DNA from: Rhodoferax sp.
GTDB taxonomy: Bacteria; Pseudomonadota; Gammaproteobacteria; Burkholderiales; Burkholderiaceae_C
Length of the DNA stretch: 15,110 nt
Reading direction: 5' to 3'
NCBI GenBank assembly: GCA_020048795.1
Contig: JAIFMA010000116.1
Coordinates: forward strand, 1 to 15,110
Shown: positions 8,021 to 13,566 of the stretch, in pieces
Layout of the letters: each line of letters opens with the position of its first letter
Position numbering within the stretch: position 1 is the first letter of the stretch
The notes under the pieces: model-generated
The model's input: the letters and a program-made list of their open reading frames with translations, nothing else
Told to the model about the DNA's origin: nothing
Databases searched by the model: none
Position numbers and translations under genes: made by a program

Positions 8021-8035
8021 GATTTAGAAATGGAA
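8021..8035 (-). repeat. Right terminal inverted repeat of the MITE-like element
   Basis: GATTTAGAAATGGAA, exact reverse complement of 7937-7951, followed directly by the second TAA duplication. Confidence 0.85.
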
Positions 8036-8238
8036 TAAGGTACTTTATTGAGCATCACACCTTCGACGCGCACACCCAGGTCGGCATCCGAGATTGCTGC
8101 GCGCGACAGCAAACCGGTCTTGAGCAGCGACTCCAGCACCTGGTTCGACCAGGTCACCGGCATATTGATGGTGTCGGCACACCTCAGGATTTCTTCCGGC
8201 ACCTCGGCCAGTCGCTCATAGTTGGTGTTCATTTGACA

Positions 8239-8267
8239 GTTATATGCATTGTTTGTGACTTTGTCAT
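8239..8267 (-). promoter_or_regulatory. Putative sigma-70 promoter of the interrupted gene (and perhaps ppx)
   Basis: On the minus strand ATGACA (8267-8262, five of six bases of TTGACA) and TATAAC (8244-8239, five of six of TATAAT) are separated by exactly 17 bases. The predicted transcription start would fall at about 8232, on the ATG itself, implying a leaderless message, which fits the missing Shine-Dalgarno. Otherwise translation would have to begin at a later codon. Confidence 0.4.
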
Positions 8268-8273
8268 GACAAA
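8260..8273. promoter_or_regulatory. 14-bp perfect palindrome TTTGTCATGACAAA, candidate operator
   Basis: TTTGTCA/TGACAAA is a perfect two-fold symmetric sequence overlapping the -35 element of the putative leftward promoter, in the 141-base gap between divergent genes starting at 8232 and 8374. Outer CATTG (8247-8251) and CAATG (8276-8280) add some further, unevenly spaced symmetry. A dimeric regulator site is plausible; no regulator gene is in the window. Confidence 0.4.
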
Positions 8274-8300
8274 AGCAATGATGGAGCTGAATCTGACGAG

Positions 8301-8395
8301 CCATTGGTGTGGAAATTATTGGGTCAAGACAAGTTGTTACCATTCTCGCCTGTTCAACCATTGGTGACATCACATGTCAAGACACCTTGATAACC
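8301..8395 (+). repeat. Imperfect tandem repeat upstream of and into the 70-residue gene
   Basis: Copy 1 has CCATTGGTG (8301-8309) and GTCAAGACA followed by a GTTGTTACC-type end (8323-8341). Copy 2 has CCATTGGTG (8358-8366) and GTCAAGACA followed by CTTGATAACC (8376-8395). The order of the blocks is kept; the spacing between blocks differs by four bases. The second copy includes the start codon at 8374. It may be an old local duplication or a duplicated binding site. Confidence 0.45.
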
Positions 8396-8586
8396 TGGAA
8401 AGGCTTTGTAACAAGCTAAGACATCGGTATGGCGAGCGCGATGCGTTGTGCCAGGAATTCAGTGCCGAACTCGAGGCACGCCGAACCACCGAGCCTGAAG
8501 TGGACTTGCAGCAGGACTGGTCGGTTTCTTACCGCAACCTCATCAATCATCAAGGCGGAGAAATCAGGCACCAAGTCAATCATTAA
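8374..8586 (+). CDS. 70-residue hypothetical protein upstream of the CorA-type transporter
   Basis: Begins MSRHLDNLERLCNKLRHRYG and continues with an acidic/basic, helix-prone stretch (ERDALCQEFSAELEARR) and then DWSVSYRNLINH. No TM segment or signal peptide. It starts at the first ATG after the divergent regulatory region with only a weak GGTG seven bases upstream, and ends 20 bases before the transporter gene on the same strand, so both are likely co-transcribed. I do not recognise a named family; the L-x-x-L-x-x-L-x-x-R-Y-G pattern suggests a short coiled or helical cytoplasmic protein. Supported by position and composition; moderate confidence. Confidence 0.6.
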   Translation: MSRHLDNLERLCNKLRHRYGERDALCQEFSAELEARRTTEPEVDLQQDWSVSYRNLINHQGGEIRHQVNH

Positions 8587-8606
8587 ACCCCACCAAGTTC
8601 GAGAGC

Positions 8607-9920
8607 ATGACTTCGGTTTCCTCAGAAAAAATATCAGAGTTGCTCAAGAAGCAAAAGCGTATTGAGGGTATGGTTCACAACCAGAGTATGCCGCGCCAGG
8701 CCATTGTCGAGACCTTGGTGCAACGCCAGCATGTGGCAGAGTTGCAAAACCTGCTGGCCCAATGGTCGGCCAGCGAGATTGGTGGCGCATTGGATGCCCT
8801 GCCGGTTGATGATGCCCAACTGCTATGGGCACAAATTCCCTCAGCCAGACAGAACGATGTGTTGTGGGAAATCTCGGATGCGCGCCGTGCGTTGCTGGCA
8901 GCTGACCGCGAGCCCGCGTTTGACGAGAGTCAGATGAACGCATTTGTGCTGGCAGACGGACGATTGCATCAAGTTCCTATTGAGGGACGCAAGAATTTTG
9001 AAGGCATCAAGCCCATCTGGATTGACCTGCTTGGAGCCAGCAAAGCCGAGAGAACCTATGTGGGTTCGCACTTTGGGTTGGTCTTGCCTGACCCGGACGA
9101 TGCCACTGACCTGGAGGTGAGTTCCCGCTACTTGATTGAAGACAGTGGCCAAATTCATCTGCATTCCAATTTTTTGCTTGACCGCGAGGGCAATTCACGC
9201 AGTGTTCCGGTAGCTTTTGTTTTGCACCAGGGCATTTTGTTTACCTTGCGAGATGAGGAGTTGCCGGTGTTCCGGCTACAGCGGCGCCGCGCCCGCACGC
9301 AACCCGGCTATGTGACCGACTGCATCGATGTTTTGCTGGACCTTTACGGTGCTGATGTGGAGTACTCTGCAGACTCGCTGGAAGACATTTACACCACCTT
9401 GGGCAAAGTTGGCCGTCAAGTCTTGAGTGAAACCATCAGCGACAAAGAGGCAGCCACCATTCTGGGCGACATTGCAGAAGAAGAAGACCTGAACGGCCGC
9501 ATACGGGGCAATATTCTCGACACCCAGCGGGCCATCAATTTTTTGATACGCTGCAAAATTTTGTCGATTGCGCAACTTGAAGATGCCCGGCAAATTCTGC
9601 GCAACATTGAATCGCTTAACAGCCACACCTCGTTTTTATTCGACAAAATCAACTTTTTGATGGATGCCACCATCGGCTTTATCAACATCAACCAAAATCG
9701 GCGCATCAACCAGCTGACCATCTTCAGTGTGGTATTTACCCCCATCAATATTTTGGCGGGTATGGGTGGCATGTCGGAGTTTTCAATGATGACGCAGGGC
9801 ATTCCCTGGCCGTTGGCCTATGGGATGTTCCTGGTCGGGGCAGGGTTGATTGGTGCAACCACTTTCTGGGTGCTCAAGCGCTTTGAAAGCCGTCACCTCA
9901 AGGCTAAGAATCCGAATTGA
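8607..9920 (+). CDS. CorA-family divalent-cation transporter-like protein with MgtE-N-like N-terminal region and GMS signature
   Basis: A 437-residue protein. The C-terminal part matches the CorA fold: a long helix leading into TM1 (about 368-386, LTIFSVVFTPINILAGM), a short loop, and TM2 (about 402-422). The segment IFSVVFTPINILAGMGGMSE aligns with CorA TM1, placing G388-M389-S390 at the universal GMN signature. The loop has SEFSMMTQGIP rather than the usual acidic MPEL. The N-terminal 30-100 region is helical with repeated L-x-x-W/L-x-x-x-D/E-I-x-x-x-L-x-x-L-P patterns (LLAQWSASEIGGALDALP, LLWAQIP, VLWEIS), resembling the MgtE intracellular N domain. A CorA-type cytoplasmic domain follows (about 120-365). 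Start at 8607 is the first ATG; its ribosome site is weak. Ion specificity, or whether it transports at all, cannot be read from the sequence. Confidence 0.82.
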   Translation: MTSVSSEKISELLKKQKRIEGMVHNQSMPRQAIVETLVQRQHVAELQNLLAQWSASEIGGALDALPVDDAQLLWAQIPSARQNDVLWEISDARRALLAADREPAFDESQMNAFVLADGRLHQVPIEGRKNFEGIKPIWIDLLGASKAERTYVGSHFGLVLPDPDDATDLEVSSRYLIEDSGQIHLHSNFLLDREGNSRSVPVAFVLHQGILFTLRDEELPVFRLQRRRARTQPGYVTDCIDVLLDLYGADVEYSADSLEDIYTTLGKVGRQVLSETISDKEAATILGDIAEEEDLNGRIRGNILDTQRAINFLIRCKILSIAQLEDARQILRNIESLNSHTSFLFDKINFLMDATIGFININQNRRINQLTIFSVVFTPINILAGMGGMSEFSMMTQGIPWPLAYGMFLVGAGLIGATTFWVLKRFESRHLKAKNPN

Positions 9921-9947
9921 ACAGGCACTATGTTTTTGGGGCCAAAC

Positions 9948-10163
9948 TCAGCGCCGCGGCGATAAACGTGAGCGCTGTAGTGAAATAAGTTCCAGCACAC
10001 CCCACATCAGACAGGCAGGTATGGCCAGCAATCTAAAAAAGTTAACTTTGATTCGCATGCGATGGACTTCGTTGGGGCGTTGATCAATTGGCCGTGAAGG
10101 TAACTTGGAACGATGACTTATTTGTGACTTTGTCTGGTTGATCGGGTCCTTGTTTTTTGTCAT
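9948..10163 (-). CDS. Small single-TM protein, convergent to the transporter gene; start uncertain
   Basis: The minus strand ends in MRIKVNFFRLLAIPACLMWG plus VLELISLQRSRLSPRR and a TGA at 9948-9950. Residues FFRLLAIPACLMWGVLELISL form one TM helix framed by basic residues. Two starts are possible: ATG at 10058 (36 residues, starting MRIKVNFF) or ATG at 10163 (71 residues, with a basic polar N-terminus MTKNKDPINQTKSQ). Neither has a clear Shine-Dalgarno. I have a vague recollection of similar very small proteins (R-L-L-A-I-P-A-x-x-x-W-G followed by L-Q-R-x-R) in Comamonadaceae, which favours a real gene, most safely the 36-residue core. Its stop lies 27 bases from the convergent transporter stop. 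Function unknown. Confidence 0.5.
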   Translation of the reverse strand: MTKNKDPINQTKSQISHRSKLPSRPIDQRPNEVHRMRIKVNFFRLLAIPACLMWGVLELISLQRSRLSPRR

Positions 10164-10241
10164 GGATCTGTCACGCGAGTGCCTTAGTCTTGGGCACCAT
10201 GTTGCCAGTCTCTCTTTTTCCGATTCCACCTGTGCGCCGCG
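10059..10241. other. Gap before the M14 hydrolase gene, with little visible signal
   Basis: Apart from the possible longer start of the small leftward ORF, this stretch shows only a 14-base word TTTGTGACTTTGTC (10121-10134) that also occurs at 8252-8265, and a 17-codon frame (ATG 10199, stop TGA 10250-10252) overlapping the start of the next gene. No confident promoter or hairpin was found, although a promoter for the rightward cluster must lie here or just upstream. Confidence 0.4.
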
Positions 10242-11249
10242 ATGGCCACTGAGCTCCCTGAACTCGAGGCGCTGGAGCGAATCATTGAACTCGGCGCAGG
10301 CTGGCTTCAGCACCGCGTGGTGTGCAAAGTGGCTTTGTACGGTGTTGACTACCCGTTGTATCTGATCACGCTGGGCAATCCGGCATCGGACGTGCCTGCC
10401 GTTGGGTATTTTGGCGGTGTGCATGGTCTTGAGCGCATTGGCGCTGAGGTGGTTGTCGCCTATTTGCACAGCCTGGTGATGCGTTTGCAATGGGACAGCA
10501 CGCTGCACCGCCAGCTTGAATCAGTCCGATTGGTGTTCATGCCCATCGTGAACCCCGGGGGTATGGTGCTGGGGACGCGTGCCAATCCAAACGGCGTGGA
10601 CCTGATGCGAAACGCGCCCATCGATGCCACCGAGCCGGTTCCCTTTTTGGTGGGTGGACAACGGATCAGTGCGCGCCTGCCCTGGTACCGCGGCCCGCAG
10701 GGCAGCGTGATGCAGCCGGAAAACCTGGCGGTATGTGAAGTGGTCAGATCTGAGCTACTTACGCGTGACTTCAGTGTGTCGGTGGATTGCCACAGTGGTT
10801 TTGGTGCCCGCGACCGCCTCTGGTTTCCTTTCGCGCACAAACGCGCGCCCATTGCCCATTTGGCTGAGATGCAGGCCCTTAAAGCCATTTTTGTTCAGTC
10901 CAATCACCATCACCGTTATGTCATCGAGCCGCAAAGTCTGCAGTATCTGGCACACGGTGATCTGTGGGATTACCTGTACCTCCAAGCGTGTGAGAGCTCT
11001 CAACGGGTGTTTTTGCCGCTCACGCTGGAAATGGGTTCCTGGCTTTGGGTGAAGAAAAACCCACGCCAACTGTTTTCCCGGCATGGCATTTTCAACCCGC
11101 TGATCGAGCACCGACAACAACGTGTGCTGCGTCAACACCAGTTGTTGCTGGACTTTCTGTCGCGCGCAGCCAGTGGTCATCGGCTGTGGTTACCCATGTC
11201 AGAAACACGCGCGCAACATCATGCGCAGGCTTTACAGGATTGGTATTGA
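10242..11249 (+). CDS. M14-type zinc hydrolase, AstE/AspA-like (succinylglutamate desuccinylase/aspartoacylase fold)
   Basis: A 335-residue protein with the metallocarboxypeptidase zinc site: H61 and E64 in FGGVHGLERIG (58-67, H-x-x-E), third ligand H184 in DCHSGFG (182-188), and a likely catalytic Glu E263 in LTLEMGSW (261-267). The substrate-binding turn NPNGVDLMRNAP (115-126) corresponds to the family's N-x-R-N segment. Such enzymes hydrolyse N-acyl amino acids or C-terminal peptide bonds; the substrate here is unknown. No signal peptide is visible, so it is probably cytoplasmic. The first in-frame ATG is 10242 (MATELPELEALERI); an in-frame stop lies at 10185. It leads a tight rightward run with the alpha/beta hydrolase six bases downstream, suggesting an operon. 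It is not embedded in an arginine (ast) operon, which argues against true AstE. Confidence 0.85.
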   Translation: MATELPELEALERIIELGAGWLQHRVVCKVALYGVDYPLYLITLGNPASDVPAVGYFGGVHGLERIGAEVVVAYLHSLVMRLQWDSTLHRQLESVRLVFMPIVNPGGMVLGTRANPNGVDLMRNAPIDATEPVPFLVGGQRISARLPWYRGPQGSVMQPENLAVCEVVRSELLTRDFSVSVDCHSGFGARDRLWFPFAHKRAPIAHLAEMQALKAIFVQSNHHHRYVIEPQSLQYLAHGDLWDYLYLQACESSQRVFLPLTLEMGSWLWVKKNPRQLFSRHGIFNPLIEHRQQRVLRQHQLLLDFLSRAASGHRLWLPMSETRAQHHAQALQDWY

Positions 11250-11255
11250 ATTGGC

Positions 11256-12014
11256 ATGACAACCTGGATCTTTTTGCGTGGACTGACCCGTGATAGCCGT
11301 CACTGGGGAAGCTTTTTGGGTGATTTTCAGCGTGCCTTGCCTGACCACAACATCATCACACTCGATCTGGCCGGCAACGGGACGCTGCATCTGCAAACCA
11401 GTCGGACTCGGGTGCAAGCTATGGTGAGAGACTGTCGGGCACAACTGCTGGTCCAACAGGTCAAGCCGCCGTACCACCTTCTGGCCCTGTCGTTGGGGGC
11501 CATGGTGGCGTTGGCCTGGGGCCAGGCGTATCCCCGGGAAGTGGCTGGCCAGGTGCTGATCAATACCAGCTTACGACCACTTAACCCATTTTTTCAGCGC
11601 TTGCTGCCCGCCAACTATTTCCAGCTGATGTACCTGCTGCTGAGCAATGCTGCCCCCCGCGAGTGGGAGCGGGCCATTTGGCACATGACCAGCAACCGCC
11701 AGGATGCATCGATGCTACCGCTCTGGGTGGCGTGGCGACGTGCTAAACCGGTTTCTCGACTGAACGGTTTGCGCCAACTCGTCGCTGCTGCGCAATTCAG
11801 GGCACCGCCTGATTCGCCCATAACCCCCACGTTGCTGCTGGCCAGTGTGCAGGATCAGCTGGTTTCTGTCCTTTGCAGTCGCAAGTTGGCCCGGCGCTGG
11901 CAGTGCCCTTTGATAGAGCACCCCAGCGCTGGCCATGACATTCCTCTGGATGAGGGGCCTTGGGTAGCTGCTCAGGTGCAGGAATGGTTTTTGAAATTGC
12001 AGAATTCCGATTAA
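11256..12014 (+). CDS. Alpha/beta hydrolase
   Basis: A 252-residue alpha/beta-hydrolase-fold protein. After an N-terminal strand WIFLRGLTRDSRHWG (oxyanion region at about 4-18), the nucleophile elbow is LLALSLGAMVALAWG at 75-89 with S79; the usual first Gly of G-x-S-x-G is replaced by Ala (A77-L-S79-L-G81). The other triad members are probably D200 (LLASVQDQLV) and H227 (SAGHDIPLDEG, a typical C-terminal histidine motif). A cap region with PFFQRLLPANYFQLMYLLL at about 111-129 is rich in aromatic and hydrophobic residues and might contact lipid-like substrates. Substrate unknown. It starts six bases after the M14 hydrolase stop and its own stop overlaps the AAGG ribosome site of the next gene, so the three are very likely one operon. 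Confidence 0.85.
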   Translation: MTTWIFLRGLTRDSRHWGSFLGDFQRALPDHNIITLDLAGNGTLHLQTSRTRVQAMVRDCRAQLLVQQVKPPYHLLALSLGAMVALAWGQAYPREVAGQVLINTSLRPLNPFFQRLLPANYFQLMYLLLSNAAPREWERAIWHMTSNRQDASMLPLWVAWRRAKPVSRLNGLRQLVAAAQFRAPPDSPITPTLLLASVQDQLVSVLCSRKLARRWQCPLIEHPSAGHDIPLDEGPWVAAQVQEWFLKLQNSD

Positions 12015-12026
12015 GGTCCACCTTTT

Positions 12027-13550
12027 ATGAAGTCACATCCGCGCACCCCGGCACCGCAAGAGGTTGAGCTCAAATTGAGTTTGCCCTCGGCGGCCAACCC
12101 GGCGGAGTTGGCCAATCGCCTTGGAGAGCTGCCATTGCTTGCCGGGCGCAAGGCCACAAGGCAGTTGTTGCACAATATTTATTTCGACACAACTGATCAG
12201 CATTTGCGCCAGCAGCGGGCTGCTTTGCGATTGCGGCGCATCGGTAGCGCCGATAACCCGCAGTGGGTGCAAACCTTTAAGACCAGCGCCAGCGTTGAGT
12301 CAGCACTGAGTCGGCGCGGCGAATGGGAGTCCACTGTGCTCAGCGCTGAGCTGTCGCTGCAAGCGCTGCAAGGTACCCCATGGACCGATATGGATCCGGG
12401 CGGTTGTCTGTTCGACGGCCTGGTGCCTTGTTTTGTGACGGATTTTGAGCGAACCAGCTGGCTGTTGTCTCGTCCCGATGGCAGTGTGGTCGAACTGGCA
12501 TTGGACATTGGGCACATTGAAGCCAACGGTCGGCAAGCGCCCATTTGTGAAATTGAGCTTGAACTGAAGTCGGGTCAGGCGGGTGCACTGTTTGAAGTGT
12601 CTCACCACATTGCCATCACATTGGCGGTCTTGCCCGCCAACCAGAGCAAAGCAGAACGCGGTTTTTTATTGGCGCAAGACGGTCTAAACCAGCCAAAAAG
12701 GGCAAATCCGCCAGATGTCGGGCAACATTTGAGCAAGACTGAGTTGGCCCAGCAAGTGCTGCGCGAAATGTTTGCCCAGTTCACCCACAACCTGAATGCG
12801 CTTCGCAATAGCGATGATCCAGAGCTGGTGCACCAGGCACGCGTCGGCTGGCGACGCTTTAAATCCGGCTTGCGTTTGTTCAGAAAGCTGCCAGAGATGG
12901 CTGACGCACCAGCTTGGCCTGAATTGGCGGCCTTACTTTCTTTTTTGGGCGAGCTGCGCAACCTTGAAGTGGCGCTGTTCGAGACGCTGCCGCCCCTTGC
13001 CAGCGGGTATTGTCGGGGCGATGAACAGCGGACCCGGTCATGGCAGGAGATGCTGACTTCGCTCAGACATGCGGCTTCCATACAACGAAAGGCGGTGCGT
13101 TATGCGCTGCAAGAGCCAGGCGTTGGCGCGAATTTGCTTTTGATCACCGAATGGCTGGAAAACCTGTCTGTATCCAAAAATACCGGGCAAAGGACAACGA
13201 GCCTGTTGCGTCAATGGGCCAAGCGCCGGATATTGCGCCTCAATCAACGGCTGGAACGGGCGCAGCAGGTGACCGACACACTGGCACAAGAACACAGGGT
13301 TCGCATACACGCCAAGCGCCTGCGTTACGGTGTACAGGCGCTGCACAACTTTTTGCCTGGGCGGATCGCTGACAAGTCCAGCGGTCAGGCCGCAATTCTT
13401 CAAACTACCATTGGCATCAGACGAGATCTTTTGCAGGCCAGTGTGCTGGTGGCAACGCTCGAACCCAATCAAGGGATTGTCGACTACTTGCGCGGCATCG
13501 TGGTGGGGTCTTGCATGACGGGCACCTCCGGTGTGACAGTATCAAAATAA
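12027..13550 (+). CDS. CYTH-CHAD domain protein (triphosphate tunnel metalloenzyme / YgiF-like inorganic triphosphatase)
   Basis: A 507-residue two-domain protein. The CYTH domain (about 10-215) begins with the signature E12-V-E14-L-K16 (ExExK), followed by YFDTTDQHL at 52-60, basic tunnel residues in AALRLRRIG (65-73), QTFKTS (82-87), RRGEWES (96-102) and the acidic strand CEIELELKSG (174-183). The CHAD domain (about 238-495) shows its two conserved basic helices: VHQARVGWRRFKSGLRLFR (268-286) and RVRIHAKRLRYGVQ (424-437), with the LGELRNLEV linker (308-316; most members have R-D-x-D). CYTH proteins of this type hydrolyse inorganic triphosphate; CHAD domains bind polyphosphate. AAGG at 12013-12016 overlaps the preceding stop and supports the ATG at 12027. 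E. coli YgiF (433 residues) is the nearest characterised architecture I know. Together with ppx nearby, it suggests a polyphosphate-related locus. Confidence 0.93.
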   Translation: MKSHPRTPAPQEVELKLSLPSAANPAELANRLGELPLLAGRKATRQLLHNIYFDTTDQHLRQQRAALRLRRIGSADNPQWVQTFKTSASVESALSRRGEWESTVLSAELSLQALQGTPWTDMDPGGCLFDGLVPCFVTDFERTSWLLSRPDGSVVELALDIGHIEANGRQAPICEIELELKSGQAGALFEVSHHIAITLAVLPANQSKAERGFLLAQDGLNQPKRANPPDVGQHLSKTELAQQVLREMFAQFTHNLNALRNSDDPELVHQARVGWRRFKSGLRLFRKLPEMADAPAWPELAALLSFLGELRNLEVALFETLPPLASGYCRGDEQRTRSWQEMLTSLRHAASIQRKAVRYALQEPGVGANLLLITEWLENLSVSKNTGQRTTSLLRQWAKRRILRLNQRLERAQQVTDTLAQEHRVRIHAKRLRYGVQALHNFLPGRIADKSSGQAAILQTTIGIRRDLLQASVLVATLEPNQGIVDYLRGIVVGSCMTGTSGVTVSK

Positions 13551-13559
13551 GGAAGGAGA
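13551..13559 (+). promoter_or_regulatory. Strong Shine-Dalgarno of ugd
   Basis: GGAAGGAGA at 13551-13559 directly follows the CYTH-CHAD stop (13548-13550) and precedes the ugd ATG (13567) by seven bases. It is the best ribosome site in the window, so the ugd start is certain and the gene was once well translated. Confidence 0.85.
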
Positions 13560-13566
13560 TCGCCCC

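Larger units (their letters stand above)
7937..8035. mobile_element. MITE-like non-autonomous element, 99 bp, perfect 15-bp terminal inverted repeats
   Basis: The ends TTCCATTTCTAAATC (7937-7951) and GATTTAGAAATGGAA (8021-8035) are perfect inverted repeats of 15 bases. After a short mismatch zone the inverted match resumes with GTGTC (7956-7960) / GACAC (8012-8016). The interior (7961-8011) is GC-rich, holds two GCGAAGC-type words and has no coding capacity. Direct TAA copies flank the element and its removal restores an open frame in the host gene, which is strong evidence for insertion. It carries no transposase, so it must have been moved in trans; the TNA target suggests an IS5-type enzyme, but this is inference. 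Its ends are AT-rich whereas its core is as GC-rich as the genome. Confidence 0.85.
7934..8038. repeat. 3-bp target-site duplication (TAA) flanking the element
   Basis: TAA at 7934-7936 and TAA at 8036-8038 flank the 99-bp element directly (entry spans both copies). A TNA target of 3 bp is known for part of the IS5 family (IS1031/IS427 groups). A 2-bp TA duplication would fit the sequence equally well because the next flanking base is also A. Confidence 0.75.
7810..8232 (-). pseudogene. Small gene of unknown function upstream of ppx, interrupted by a MITE-like insertion
   Basis: From the ATG at 8232 the minus strand encodes MNTNYERLAEVPEEILRC and continues through LLSRAAISDADLGVRVEG to VMLNKVPY, then runs into the 99-bp element and stops at 7960, giving a 90-residue chimera. 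Beyond the element the same frame resumes with ITDAIHTLDDILQRMGPH and ends at a TGA at 7810-7812. If the element and one TAA duplication are removed (102 bases), the two parts join as LNKVPYITDAIHTL without any change of frame, giving 106 residues. I do not recognise the family; it is helical-looking, without TM segments or obvious catalytic motifs. No Shine-Dalgarno precedes the ATG; a sigma-70-like promoter sits so close that the message could be leaderless. It probably once formed an operon with ppx. Confidence 0.75.

Noticed and set aside
7810..8232. Idea that the broken gene upstream of ppx is a remnant of ppk1
   Set aside because: The reconstructed 106 residues show none of the polyphosphate kinase motifs and form a complete small frame with its own start and stop.
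9949..9974. CAGCG...CGCTG inverted repeat with a CGCCGCGGCG core as a terminator between convergent genes
   Set aside because: Long loop and no T-run on either strand; it also overlaps the coding end of the small leftward ORF.
8252..10134. A 14-base word TTTGTGACTTTGTC found at 8252-8265 and 10121-10134
   Set aside because: One such repeat is roughly expected by chance in 15 kb; the contexts differ and no extended similarity surrounds it.
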